Shown: positions 26,749 through 35,527 of the stretch, one piece after another
How positions within the stretch are numbered: position 1 is the stretch's first letter
How the letters are laid out: each line of letters begins with the position of its first letter
Assembly (NCBI RefSeq): GCF_002156705.1
Contig: NZ_CP019893.1
Location: 2,232,001-2,296,000 of the forward strand
Direction: 5' to 3'
From: Natrarchaeobaculum aegyptiacum
Lineage (GTDB): Archaea > Halobacteriota > Halobacteria > Halobacteriales > Natrialbaceae
DNA: 64,000 nucleotides
Notes under the pieces: generated by a model
Told to the model about the DNA's origin: nothing
The model's database searches: none
Seen by the model: the letters and a program-made list of their open reading frames with translations, nothing else
Program-made: the position numbers and the translations under genes

Positions 26749-27873
26749 TCAATCCGTCCGACAGCGCTCGAGCGCCTCTGAATCGAGTTCGACGCCGAGC
26801 CCGGGCGACGATGGAACGGTGCAGGTCGCGTCTGCTATCCGCCACTCGTCGTCGTTCGCGAGCAGCGAGTCACCGACGTCGACGTTGAAGATTCCCGTCG
26901 GATACGCGACCTCGGGGGTCGAAACCGCGAAGTGGGCACTCGCCGCCTGACCGATTCCGAGTTCGAGCATCCCACCCACGAAACAGCTCACGCCGTGGGC
27001 CGCGGCGACGGTTGCGGCCGCCTTCGCACCGGTAAACCCACCGGTCTTTGCGAGTTTGAGGTTGACGATATCGGCGCTTCCCCGGGTCGCCAGCCTGGCG
27101 ACGTCGCTCGCCGAAAAACAGGCCTCGTCGGCGAGGATCGGCACCGGAACACGGTCGCGCACGCGGGCGTGACCGTCGACGACGTCGCGGGAGACCGGTT
27201 GCTCGACGAACGCGAGTCCGCCGGCGTCGTCGTCCAGCCTGCGGATCTTTCGAATCGCCTCGTCGGGGCTCCACGCGCCGTTGACGTCGACCCGGATTCG
27301 AGCGTCGGGCACTGTTTCGCGGATCGTTCGCACGTTTTCCCGTTCGGCCGCGAAGTCGTCACCGCCGACTTTCACCTTGAACGCCTCGTAGCCGTCGGCC
27401 GCGGCGGTCCTGGCTTCCTCGGCGACGCGAGATGGCTCGTCGATGCTCACCGTGTAATGACACTCGAGTTCCGGGTCTCCCCCGACAGGCCCACCGAGGT
27501 GCTCGTACATCGGCAACTCTCGCTCGCGCGCCAGCGCGTCGTGTAACGCGACCTCGAGGCCGTACAGTGGGAACGGCTCGTCTGCGAGCCGACTCGAGAG
27601 GTCCTCGACGAGTCGGGGAATGCGATGAACTCGCGTTTCATCTACTGCCGGGACGAGGACGTCCTCGAGGAGGTCCAGACACGCTGATTGTGTCAGCCCC
27701 CGCGGCCAGTGGGCCATGGGTGCGATTTCCCCGTAGCCCGTGACCCCGGTGTCCGTCTCGAGGACGATCAGGATGCGGTGGTACTCGTCGTCGCCGTCGG
27801 CCGATTTGCTGGTTTTGAGCGCCTGTTCGACTGGGACCGAGATCGGAATGGGTGTCACTCGTTCGACACGCAT
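26749..27873 (-). CDS. Enolase-superfamily epimerase/cycloisomerase (dipeptide epimerase-like)
   Basis: A 374-residue member of the mandelate racemase/muconate-lactonising branch. The catalytic set is complete: Lys166 and Lys168 in FKVKVG, metal ligands Asp196 (VDVNGAW), Glu224 (FVEQPV) and Asp249 (LADEAC), and the opposite-face Lys273 in NLKLAKTGG. The KxK/KxxK arrangement is shared by dipeptide (Ala-Glu) epimerases, muconate cycloisomerases and o-succinylbenzoate synthases. Convergence with a peptide-type importer favours a dipeptide or N-acyl amino-acid epimerase, but this is inference. The 88-base gap on its 5' side separates it from the chelatase-like operon transcribed in the same direction. 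Confidence 0.85.
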   Translation of the reverse strand: MRVERVTPIPISVPVEQALKTSKSADGDDEYHRILIVLETDTGVTGYGEIAPMAHWPRGLTQSACLDLLEDVLVPAVDETRVHRIPRLVEDLSSRLADEPFPLYGLEVALHDALARERELPMYEHLGGPVGGDPELECHYTVSIDEPSRVAEEARTAAADGYEAFKVKVGGDDFAAERENVRTIRETVPDARIRVDVNGAWSPDEAIRKIRRLDDDAGGLAFVEQPVSRDVVDGHARVRDRVPVPILADEACFSASDVARLATRGSADIVNLKLAKTGGFTGAKAAATVAAAHGVSCFVGGMLELGIGQAASAHFAVSTPEVAYPTGIFNVDVGDSLLANDDEWRIADATCTVPSSPGLGVELDSEALERCRTD

Positions 27874-27961
27874 CGAATACTCACGGCGTCTAGAACGACA
27901 GCCCGTCTCCTAACTGTTCTGGTGGCCGTAGAGCAGGTAGTCACGATAGTGGATCGACGGT

Positions 27962-29044
27962 TCAGTCGTCGACGTACTCGCGTTTCGCCCGTTCGACCGC
28001 CGACTCGACGTCCATCTCGGTGTCCTCGAACGGCAGTTTCGTCAGGCGGTGGGTGAGCACGAGCGGGGCGACGTCCTCGACGTGGTCGATCGATACGACT
28101 GGTTCGTCCCGGTACGCGGCGAGCGCCCGCGCCGCCCGGCGAAGGGTGTTGTCCCCGCGATGGCCGTCGACCTCGAGGTGGACGTTGATCGCCGCGATGG
28201 CCTTCTCGACGGGTTCGGGAACGGTGACGTCGGGCAGTCGTTCGCGCGCGGCGACGATGCGCTGGGTGAGCTCGCGTTGCTGGTCCGCGTACTCGGCGCG
28301 GAAGATCTCCGGGTCGGCGTCGAAGGCGGCCCGGCGACGGCTGATCTCGACGCGCTGGTCGACGTCGTCGATGCCGGCGACGTCGACGACGAGGCCGAAG
28401 CGGTCGAGCAGCTGTGGCCGCAGGGATCCTTCCTCGGGATTCATGGTGCCGACGAGCATGAACTCGGCGGGATGGCGGACGGAGACGCCCTCGCGCTCGA
28501 CGACGTTTTCGCCCATGGCGGCGGCGTCGAGGAGGACGTCGACGAGGTGGTCGTCCAGCAGGTTGACCTCGTCGACGTAGAGGACGTTGCGGTTGGCCTC
28601 GGCGAGGATGCCGGGGTCGAACTGGCGGATGCCGTCGGTGACGGCTCGTTCGACGTCTAGCGTCCCGACGAGGCGGTCGGCGGTGGCGTTCAGCGGCAGG
28701 TCCACCACGCGCATGGGCTCCGTCTTCGTCGGAAGCGTCTCGCCGCTCTCGTAGCGCTCGGTGCAGTCCGGGCACATGCGGTCCGGGCTGGTCGGCGGAC
28801 AGCCGTACGGACAGTCCGCGACGACCGTCCGATCCGGCAACACCTCGGCGAGCGCGCGGACGGTCGTCGACTTGGCGGTTCCTCGTTCGCCACGAACGAG
28901 AACCCCGCCGACGTCGGGATTGATGGCGTTGAGAATCAGGGCCGTCTTCAGCGATTCTTGCTCGACGATCGCTGCGAACGGGTACCTGGTCGTTCGATTC
29001 GTCGATTCAGCTCGGTCGTCGGTCGCGTGTTCCTCGATGTTCAT
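27962..29044 (-). CDS. AAA+ ATPase, magnesium-chelatase ChlI/BchI-like subunit
   Basis: A 360-residue AAA+ protein of the chelatase/MoxR branch. Walker A is GERGTAKST (residues 52-60) and Walker B is LYVDEVNLLDD; Cys77, Cys81, Cys90 and Cys93 form a zinc-ribbon-like insertion between them. Arginine-finger regions and the C-terminal lid follow. ChlI-type rings drive metal insertion into tetrapyrroles or remodel metalloenzymes together with a VWA-domain partner, which is encoded just upstream and overlaps by ATGA (29041-29044). No CobN/ChlH large chelatase subunit is encoded nearby. Residues about 112-276 are nearly identical, also in DNA, to the partner's AAA domain. A longer frame to 29125 is a shadow of the partner gene. 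Confidence 0.9.
   Translation of the reverse strand: MNIEEHATDDRAESTNRTTRYPFAAIVEQESLKTALILNAINPDVGGVLVRGERGTAKSTTVRALAEVLPDRTVVADCPYGCPPTSPDRMCPDCTERYESGETLPTKTEPMRVVDLPLNATADRLVGTLDVERAVTDGIRQFDPGILAEANRNVLYVDEVNLLDDHLVDVLLDAAAMGENVVEREGVSVRHPAEFMLVGTMNPEEGSLRPQLLDRFGLVVDVAGIDDVDQRVEISRRRAAFDADPEIFRAEYADQQRELTQRIVAARERLPDVTVPEPVEKAIAAINVHLEVDGHRGDNTLRRAARALAAYRDEPVVSIDHVEDVAPLVLTHRLTKLPFEDTEMDVESAVERAKREYVDD
28217..28711. repeat. 495-bp near-identical direct repeat, copy 1 (in the ChlI-like gene)
   Basis: This aligns without gaps to 30238-30732 (constant offset 2021) with six mismatches seen by eye, about 98.8% identity, including third-codon positions. Outside the tract the two genes diverge sharply at both ends. 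Such a pattern between tandem paralogues is typical of recent gene conversion. Confidence 0.95.
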
Positions 29045-31017
29045 GGCTGGATGAAGTTTCCGTCTGGGAGGTCGATCAGGGGGACGTACTCGGCGTCCAT
29101 GGCGTCGGCCAGCGTCCGGTTCCACTCGTACTCCTCGCGTTTGGCGTCTCTGGCGGCACTGTCACTCCAGAGGGAGTACTTCGCGTCGTTCAACGCGAAT
29201 CCGGTGTCGAGGTAGACCGCTGACACGTCTTCTTCGTCGAACAGCGAGGCGAACTGTACCGCCTCCTGTTCGGGATCTGCCCCGTTCTCGTAGGGAACGT
29301 TCACCTTCCCGTCGCTCAGCACGAGCACGACCGGGTACAGGTCGTCGTTGCCGCGTCGTTCGCGCTCGATCAATCGGTAGGCGTCGACGAGTCCGTGAGA
29401 GAGCGGCGTATTGCCACCGACCCGGAGCCGTGAGACGCGCCGGCGCGCCCGTCGAACGTTGTACGTCGGCGCTACCTCGACCGACGCGTCCTTCCCACGG
29501 AACGAGATCACCGCAACCTTGTCCCGCGTTCGATAGGCGTCCTCGAGCAGCGAGAGCACGGCGCGTTTGGTCTCGCGCATCTGCGGGCCGTTCATCACGC
29601 TTCCGCTCGAGTCGACGACGAGGACGACGAGTGCCTCGGTCGTCCCCTCGCGGAGCTTCTGACGCAGGTCTTCGGGCTCGACGACGATCGACCGGTCCTC
29701 GTTCGCTTCTCGGTACTCCTGGTTGAGCGCGGCCGCACGAACGGTGGCGTCGACTGCAATATCGTCGACCGTCTCGTCGTCCTGTGCGCGAACGTACCGT
29801 CCACTGCGCCGGCGGACGTCCGACGGGACTCGCCTCGCGTACCGATCCCGGAGTTCGCGGTCCTTCTCGAGCGTGAAGGCCGTGTCGTCGATCGGGTAGA
29901 CTTCACCGTCCTCGACGATGAGTTCGCTCCGCCCGCTGTTGTTCGGGACCTGTCCGTCGGTTCCCTCCTCGGAATCGGACTGTCCGTCGTCGGCCTCGCG
30001 GGTGACCTCCTCCGGCAGGGTCATCGTCGCGCTGGTACTTCCACCCGTCTCCTCGACGGACTGCATCCGGTGGGGCAACGCGAGGGACATCGCCTCCTCA
30101 CAGTGGGCTGTCGTCACCGTTTCCTCACCCTCGAGGGCGGCGATCGCACGCGCCGTCTTGCGGACGGTGATGTCGCCGCGGAGCCCGGCGACGTTGCCGT
30201 CGACTGCCGCGTTCGAAATGTCGTCTTCGATGGGCTGGGGAACGGTGACGTCGGGCAGTCGTTCGCGCGCGGCGACGATGCGCTGGGTGAGCTCGCGTTG
30301 CTGGTCCGCGTACTCGGCGCGGACGGTCTCCGGGTCGGCGTCGAAGGCGGCCCGACGGCGGCTAATCTCGACGCGCTGGTCGACGTCGTCGATGCCGGCG
30401 ACGTCGACGACGAGGCCGAAGCGGTCGAGCAGCTGTGGCCGCAGGGATCCTTCCTCGGGATTCATGGTGCCGACGAGCATGAATTCGGCGGGATGGCGGA
30501 CGGAGACGCCCTCGCGCTCGACGACGTTTTCGCCCATGGCGGCGGCGTCGAGGAGGACGTCGACGAGGTGGTCGTCCAGCAGGTTGACCTCGTCGACGTA
30601 GAGGACGTTGCGGTTGGCCTCGGCGAGGATGCCGGGGTCGAACTGGCGGATGCCGTCGGTGACGGCTCGTTCGACGTCTAGCGTCCCGACGAGGCGGTCG
30701 GCGGTGGCGTTCAGCGGCAGGTCCACCACGCGGACCGCTCGAGTCTCCGTCTGCAGTTGCTCGCCGCACTTCTGGCGGCTTCGGCATCGATCACACAGGT
30801 CGGTGGCTGACGACGGGTCACAGCCGAACGGACAGTCGGTGACGACCGCCTGCTCCGGAAGGACCTCCGAAAACGCCCGTACGGCGGTCGATTTGCCGGT
30901 CCCTTTCTCGCCGTAGAGTAACACACCGCCGATATCGGGGGCGACAGCGTTCACCGTAAGCGCACGTTTCAGCTCGTCCTGGCCGACCATCGCCGCAAAT
31001 GGAAACGGTCCTGTCAT
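29041..31017 (-). CDS. AAA+/VWA chelatase-like protein (ChlD/BchD-like fusion)
   Basis: A 658-residue protein. The N-terminal AAA+ domain has Walker A GEKGTGKST (36-44), zinc-ribbon-like Cys62, Cys66, Cys75 and Cys78, and Walker B LYVDEVNLLDD. An acidic, Ser-rich linker (about 330-380) leads to a C-terminal von Willebrand A domain. Its MIDAS is complete: VVDSSGSVMNG at about 465, GGNTPLSHG, and VLSDGKVNVP. Unlike many ChlD proteins the AAA motor keeps intact Walker motifs. With the ChlI-like partner it should form a hexameric ATP-driven complex that binds a metalloenzyme or chelatase target through the VWA domain. The operon places a metalloenzyme directly upstream. Confidence 0.9.
   Translation of the reverse strand: MTGPFPFAAMVGQDELKRALTVNAVAPDIGGVLLYGEKGTGKSTAVRAFSEVLPEQAVVTDCPFGCDPSSATDLCDRCRSRQKCGEQLQTETRAVRVVDLPLNATADRLVGTLDVERAVTDGIRQFDPGILAEANRNVLYVDEVNLLDDHLVDVLLDAAAMGENVVEREGVSVRHPAEFMLVGTMNPEEGSLRPQLLDRFGLVVDVAGIDDVDQRVEISRRRAAFDADPETVRAEYADQQRELTQRIVAARERLPDVTVPQPIEDDISNAAVDGNVAGLRGDITVRKTARAIAALEGEETVTTAHCEEAMSLALPHRMQSVEETGGSTSATMTLPEEVTREADDGQSDSEEGTDGQVPNNSGRSELIVEDGEVYPIDDTAFTLEKDRELRDRYARRVPSDVRRRSGRYVRAQDDETVDDIAVDATVRAAALNQEYREANEDRSIVVEPEDLRQKLREGTTEALVVLVVDSSGSVMNGPQMRETKRAVLSLLEDAYRTRDKVAVISFRGKDASVEVAPTYNVRRARRRVSRLRVGGNTPLSHGLVDAYRLIERERRGNDDLYPVVLVLSDGKVNVPYENGADPEQEAVQFASLFDEEDVSAVYLDTGFALNDAKYSLWSDSAARDAKREEYEWNRTLADAMDAEYVPLIDLPDGNFIQP
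30238..30732. repeat. 495-bp near-identical direct repeat, copy 2 (in the AAA/VWA gene)
   Basis: Partner of 28217-28711, same orientation. It encodes residues about 96-260 of the AAA/VWA protein. The substitutions cluster near its proximal end, where the encoded peptide reads DPETVRAEY instead of DPEIFRAEY. Confidence 0.95.
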
Positions 31018-31109
31018 TTCGTAGGAAATCAGTCTCGAAAAGTGTCCTCAGGGAGTTTGAGTGGGAGTGGGTGTGGGTGGTGGTCCGTGGTGTGAACCGA
31101 CGGTGGGGC

Positions 31110-31514
31110 TCAGGCGACCTCCCACCGGTGGGTTTCACACTCGGAGAGTTCCGCCGCGCGGCGGAACGCCCGGAGGAGCCCGTAGTTGTAACACCGGGCG
31201 GTCATCATGCTCGTCATGAAGATGTCCCCGTCGTTCAGCGAGTCGAGTGGCGTCGTCGTCCCGGCCATGATCTCGTGGAGGGCATCGACGGAGCCTTCCA
31301 CGATGGTGACGTCGTTCACCAGATCCGGGTCCTCGATCGCACCGTACTCGACCGTGATTTCGTCGGTGTCGGCCGAGAGCGTGAACGTATCGGCGTCGGT
31401 AAGCTCGAACTGGAACGTTCGGGGTGCGAGCTGTTCGTCCAGGGTTTCGATGCCTTCGTCGTCGGTTTTGAGCGGTTCGAAGAACTGCTCGAGTTCTGCG
31501 GTGATGTCTGACAT
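31110..31514 (-). CDS. SCP2-like sterol-carrier domain protein
   Basis: A 134-residue single-domain protein. The order fits the SCP2 fold: N-terminal helix ITAELEQFFEPL, beta strands with FQFELTDADTFTL, then VTIVEGSVDALHEIMAG, where the 'G-x-x-x-x-L' turn is typical, and a final helix LLRAFRRAAEL. SCP2 domains bind hydrophobic ligands. It starts 7 bases after the stop of the metalloenzyme gene and ends 92 bases before the AAA/VWA gene, so it belongs to that operon. The chosen ATG at 31514 avoids extra residues that run into the neighbouring gene. The functional call is tentative. Confidence 0.65.
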   Translation of the reverse strand: MSDITAELEQFFEPLKTDDEGIETLDEQLAPRTFQFELTDADTFTLSADTDEITVEYGAIEDPDLVNDVTIVEGSVDALHEIMAGTTTPLDSLNDGDIFMTSMMTARCYNYGLLRAFRRAAELSECETHRWEVA

Positions 31515-31521
31515 TGTTCGA

Positions 31522-32598
31522 TCACTTCTGTCGGAGGAGTTCGTCTGGGTTGCCGTGCTTGGCCGCAACTTCACGGATCTGTGGATCGTCGAGGAACGTC
31601 AGCTTGCCGTCCTCGACGACAGGTTCGCCGTCGATCTCGATCGTCGGATCGAGGACGAAGCCGTCGAGGTGGAGTTCCGTGCCGCCAGTTTCCTCGAAGG
31701 GGTACATGCTGAAACAGCGCATGTTCCCGATGGCGATGTGGATGTTGCCGTAGCGGCGCTCGGCCTCGTTCGGGATCGGTTTCTGGTCGAGGGGTGCGTT
31801 CCTGACCTTCGGGTGGAGGCCGAACATGAACTCCTCGCAGAAGCCGGCGTTTGGGACGCCCTCGACGATATCGCGGAGTTCGTTCGCGGCGGCACCACCC
31901 TCGATGCCGGTACAGAAGTTGTCCTCGAAGGTGAGTTTGATCGGTTCGTCCTCGGCGACGCCGACGCCGCTGAACGCGTCGTAGCAGACGACGCCTTCCG
32001 TCTCCTGTGGTGGAAGGACGCCCGCGATGGCTCCAGGGAAGGTCGCGGGGTAGGTGCCGGGTCGTTTCTCGTCGGCTGGAACCGTCCCGAAGTCACCCCC
32101 CCAGTCTTCGGGGTTGTACGTCGCCGTGACGTCGGTCCCCTTGTCACAGGTGACCCGAATCTCGTTGCCCGAGCGGGCGATCTCGAGTGCCTTCTTCTCG
32201 ATTTCGAGGACGACCTCGACCGGATACCGTGCAGCCTCCTGCACGAAGAACTCTGGATCGTGTGGGTTAGCCACGCTGTACATCTCGAGACCGTGTTCCA
32301 TGATCGCTTTCTGGGTCCCGCGGTCGTGGCTGGTCGCGAACGTCATTCGGAGGATTTTGTCCGCGGCTTTCAGTGCTTCGTCGATGATCGGGCCACCGCC
32401 CTGTGCCTGGATCGGGTTGAAATCGATCCAGCTGACGACGACGTTTGCGCCCTGAGCGCGGGCCTCGGCGGCGACCTCCTCGACCATTTGCTCGTTGGCG
32501 TAGCTGTCGGCCACGACGATGACCTCTTCTCCTTCTTTTACTTCCGCCCAGTTCTGGACGTAGTTTCGGATACCTGGAGCCCTATCAGTAGCTCGCAT
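31522..32598 (-). CDS. NicX/M29-like metalloenzyme (aminopeptidase or 2,5-dihydroxypyridine dioxygenase-like)
   Basis: A 358-residue protein related to thermophilic M29 aminopeptidases and the Fe(II)-dependent ring-opening dioxygenase NicX. Candidate metal ligands are His287 in GNIHIAIGN and the HxD pair His310 and Asp312 in HLDG. The VANPHDPEFF and EFMFGLHPKV regions support the fold. Whether it cleaves peptides or opens an aromatic ring cannot be decided. It is the first gene of an operon with an SCP2-like and two chelatase-like proteins, divergent from an IclR regulator, which favours a catabolic role. A TATA box 29 bases upstream makes the ATG at 32598 the start. Confidence 0.8.
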   Translation of the reverse strand: MRATDRAPGIRNYVQNWAEVKEGEEVIVVADSYANEQMVEEVAAEARAQGANVVVSWIDFNPIQAQGGGPIIDEALKAADKILRMTFATSHDRGTQKAIMEHGLEMYSVANPHDPEFFVQEAARYPVEVVLEIEKKALEIARSGNEIRVTCDKGTDVTATYNPEDWGGDFGTVPADEKRPGTYPATFPGAIAGVLPPQETEGVVCYDAFSGVGVAEDEPIKLTFEDNFCTGIEGGAAANELRDIVEGVPNAGFCEEFMFGLHPKVRNAPLDQKPIPNEAERRYGNIHIAIGNMRCFSMYPFEETGGTELHLDGFVLDPTIEIDGEPVVEDGKLTFLDDPQIREVAAKHGNPDELLRQK

Positions 32599-32623
32599 AC
32601 ATCACCCTCGATGTTCCCGACTG

Positions 32624-32630
32624 ATTTATA
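32624..32630 (-). promoter_or_regulatory. TATA box of the metalloenzyme operon
   Basis: The minus strand reads TATAAAT centred about 29 bases upstream of the ATG at 32598, as for a leaderless transcript. The 286-base region between this gene and the IclR gene is the likely operator region. Confidence 0.7.
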
Positions 32631-32855
32631 CGTTACGATAGTCACAGTCCTTTGCTCGTGACTCTCAGTGGCGCCGTCGGACAGACGTCACGATGAGCGG
32701 AAACGACAGCCGAACGGCGTATCGGCTCGAGCGGGGCCGAAGTCTCGTTTTCGATGCGGCAGTTCCCGCTGGTCGCCGTGACACCTGCCCACGCGAACAA
32801 ATAACGAGATGGACGATATCACTTCACACGACCTGTTCGGTGATGGGGAACAACA

Positions 32856-32861
32856 TTTATC
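32856..32861 (+). promoter_or_regulatory. TATA box of the IclR regulator gene
   Basis: TTTATC centred 27 bases before the ATG at 32885. It decides this start over the much longer frame opening at 32693, whose first 64 residues are of random composition. Confidence 0.65.
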
Positions 32862-32884
32862 ACGTGTCTCGAGTATGTGTTGAC

Positions 32885-33649
32885 ATGGACCGAGACCACC
32901 GCCCGGGGATCAAGTCGACCCAGACGGTCTTCGCTATCCTCGACGTAATCAGCGAGACCGAAGGATGCAGGCTCACCGACATCGCGAACGAACTCGAAAT
33001 GTCGAAGAGTACGGTTCACGACCACCTCGCCTCGCTCCGCGACGGCGGGTTCGTCAACCGGTCCGGCGACGAATACACGCTCGGATTGAAACTGTTCGAC
33101 TACGGTATCCAGGCGCGAAACCAGTGGGACATCTTCGATGCGGCAGAACCCAAGATCGAGGAACTCGCGGCGAGCGTCGGCGAGCGTACGTGGTGTTTCG
33201 TCGAGTACGACCACCGGCTGGTCTACCTCTGTGGCGCTGCTGCGGCCACCCAGGTGAAGACGCCCCATCGGCTCGGCCGACACGCGTACCTTCATCACCT
33301 CGCCGGCGGAAAGGCGATGCTGGCGCACTTCCCCGAAGAGTACGTTCGTGAGATCATCGACGAGCACGGGCTGCCCCCGGTCACGGAGAACACGATCACG
33401 GACGAAGACGAGTTGTTCGAGGAACTCGAGGAGATTCGTCGAACGGGGATCGCGTACAACGACGAGGAGGCGATGATCGGGTTGCGCGCGATCGGAACGG
33501 TGATCAAGAGCGTCGACGACGAGGTTTACGGATCGATCGCGCTGTCCGGACCCGCCAACCGGTTTTCCGAGGACCGCATCGAGGCGGAACTCCGGGAACC
33601 GTTGCTCGGGACGGCGAACGAGATCGAACTCAACCTGCGGAACTTCTAA
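32885..33649 (+). CDS. IclR family transcriptional regulator
   Basis: A 254-residue regulator. The N-terminal winged helix (residues about 8-70) reads KSTQTVFAILDVI, LTDIANELEMSKSTVHDHLASL; the C-terminal IclR effector domain follows (about 85-250) with GRHAYLHHLAGGKAMLAHFP and GIAYNDEEAMIGLRAIG. IclR proteins usually control catabolic genes for aromatic or short organic acids and bind a small ligand. Its divergent position makes the metalloenzyme operon its most likely target; the MFS and TRAP transporter genes downstream could also belong to its regulon. Confidence 0.93.
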   Translation: MDRDHRPGIKSTQTVFAILDVISETEGCRLTDIANELEMSKSTVHDHLASLRDGGFVNRSGDEYTLGLKLFDYGIQARNQWDIFDAAEPKIEELAASVGERTWCFVEYDHRLVYLCGAAAATQVKTPHRLGRHAYLHHLAGGKAMLAHFPEEYVREIIDEHGLPPVTENTITDEDELFEELEEIRRTGIAYNDEEAMIGLRAIGTVIKSVDDEVYGSIALSGPANRFSEDRIEAELREPLLGTANEIELNLRNF

Positions 33650-34055
33650 CCATCACGATTGTTCGGCATGGCCGTACGTCCGATTCGTCGAGTGTCCGGT
33701 TTCGCGAGTGGAATTCGGGTTATGACGAGAGATCGTACGAGCGTACGCGTGTAAAATTCGGCGACGGATCGGCCGTCCGGGTGCTCGAGCGTTCCCTGTT
33801 ACCGAACGATTTGGCGACTAATCCGGAATATCTATCTGGGGCTTTTCGACGGGCTGCGCGGTCGTCTGTCGCGTGTCGTTTCGTCGATTGGCGTTTCGTT
33901 TTCGCTCGTCCGTTCGAACGCCGCCACGATCTCATCGCGATTACTCACCGGGTGGTCCGCTCGCGCGTACGCCCGGTTCGACGTGTAGAAGAATCGTTCA
34001 GAATCGTTCAATTCGTCGTTCGCGATCGTCGCTCTCGACCGCCGGATGCAGCGGC
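33650..34055. other. 406-bp gap between convergent genes, no gene supported
   Basis: This lies between the 3' ends of the IclR and MFS genes. Frames are short and Arg-rich. The direct word CAGAATCGTTCA/GAATCGTTCA occurs twice near 34000-34018. No clear terminator was identified. Confidence 0.5.
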
Positions 34056-35348
34056 CTACGTCGATCGCACCACGTAAACGATGACGGCGGCGATCGCGAA
34101 GCAAATCGCGTTGACCGCGAACCCGCTGAACAGACCGACGTAGTCGATAGCGAGTCCGATGACCACCGGGCCGACGAACCCGCCGAGCGGGAGTCCGGTG
34201 TAGACGATCCCGAAACTCTTGCCCGTATCACCGGCGTCGCTGAGCGCGTTGATCGCCCGATCGCGAGACGGCAGGGCCAGGCCGAAGACGAACCCGGCCG
34301 TCGACCAGATCGCCATCGCAGCGGTAGGCCCCCGGTCGACCAGCGGCGTGACGGTCAGCCCGAACACGACGCTCGTTGCCAGCAGGCTGCAGACGATCAC
34401 GATGAAGAAGTCGAACCGGTCGGCGAGCCAGCCACCGACCAGTACGCCGATCGCCGTCGCGGCGAGGAACAACGTTAGCGTCGTATTGCCGATCGTCTCC
34501 TCGTACCCGAAGCCCTCGACGAGGAAGATCGCCGTGAACGCCTGGATGCCGATGTCCGAGATCGTGACCACGACGAAGAAGACGAACATCCCGAGAACTG
34601 CGGGCTGTCTCAGCAGTGTGAGACTTCCGAATCGTCCCTCGCTCTCGCCCGACCCATCCGCCTCGAGGTCGTACCCACGGTCGTCGCTCACACTGCCACT
34701 GGAATCGACGGTCGACCCTGGATCGTCGGCGGCAGCGACCTGCTGGAGGTACACCGGACCCATCGCGAACTGGGCGAAGAGGCCGAAGGCAAGTCCTGCC
34801 GCACCGACGATAACGAGTGCGGTTTGCCACCCGTACAGGAGACCGAGCGTGCCGACGATCGGTGGGGCAGCCGCAAAGCCGACGAACCCGGCGAAGGTGT
34901 GTACGCCGAAGCTCTTCCCCTCCTCGTCGTCTGCAGTGACGGCGTCGAGCAGGGCGTAATCTGCAGGGTGAAACGCTGCCTGACCGATTCCAGCGACGAA
35001 CGCGAACGCGAGCAGGAACAGGTACGACGTCGCCAGTCCGATGAGCATCGTGCCGAGCGCAGACAGGACGACGCCGATGACGAAGACACGTTTCGCACCG
35101 ATCCTATCGACGAATTCACCGGCTGGAATTTGAAACACGAACGTCGCGAGGTAGATCATCGAGACCATCAACCCGAGCTGGGCGTTGGTCGCGTCGAAGT
35201 CCGCTACGAGAAGCGGGAACAGCGGTGGAAGCGTCAACAGGTAAAAGTGCGAGAGCAGGTGTCCTGCACTCACGATCGATACGACCGACAACGTGGGTAA
35301 CTCTCGGGGAGGCCCAGCGTTCTGTACCCTGGTAACGTCGTTATCCAT
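34056..35348 (-). CDS. Major facilitator superfamily transporter
   Basis: A 430-residue, about 12-helix secondary transporter. The first half has GLMVSMIYLATFVFQIPAGEFVDRIGAKR, carrying the MFS loop 2-3 motif (G-x-x-x-D-R-x-G-x-K/R); the repeat in the second half has GGWLADRFDFF. A charged loop of about 50 residues joins the halves. Substrate is unknown; drug or organic-acid transport is typical. A TATA box at 35373-35379 is 28 bases from the ATG at 35348 and rules out the longer frame. The gene is divergent from the TRAP transporter genes. Confidence 0.9.
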   Translation of the reverse strand: MDNDVTRVQNAGPPRELPTLSVVSIVSAGHLLSHFYLLTLPPLFPLLVADFDATNAQLGLMVSMIYLATFVFQIPAGEFVDRIGAKRVFVIGVVLSALGTMLIGLATSYLFLLAFAFVAGIGQAAFHPADYALLDAVTADDEEGKSFGVHTFAGFVGFAAAPPIVGTLGLLYGWQTALVIVGAAGLAFGLFAQFAMGPVYLQQVAAADDPGSTVDSSGSVSDDRGYDLEADGSGESEGRFGSLTLLRQPAVLGMFVFFVVVTISDIGIQAFTAIFLVEGFGYEETIGNTTLTLFLAATAIGVLVGGWLADRFDFFIVIVCSLLATSVVFGLTVTPLVDRGPTAAMAIWSTAGFVFGLALPSRDRAINALSDAGDTGKSFGIVYTGLPLGGFVGPVVIGLAIDYVGLFSGFAVNAICFAIAAVIVYVVRST

Positions 35349-35372
35349 CGCTGTCCAACACTCATCCGTCCA

Positions 35373-35379
35373 TAGTATA
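35373..35379 (-). promoter_or_regulatory. TATA box of the MFS gene
   Basis: The minus strand reads TATACTA centred 28 bases upstream of the start codon at 35348, consistent with a leaderless transcript. Confidence 0.65.
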
Positions 35380-35491
35380 GGTGTACTGGTTCCGGACACG
35401 ATCGCTGGCTGTGTATCTCGCGCGAGTTCCACTGTGATCACCCGTTACGATCGAGGGAGACTGACGTGCAATCGACTACCGAACCCAAAGG

Positions 35492-35498
35492 ATTAATA
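35492..35498 (+). promoter_or_regulatory. TATA box of the TRAP transporter operon
   Basis: ATTAATA lies about 33 bases before the ATG at 35528, giving a leader of only a few bases. It shares a 179-base divergent region with the MFS promoter. Confidence 0.55.
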
Positions 35499-35527
35499 CT
35501 CCGTGTGGGAGTCCACCCTAGTGAGGC

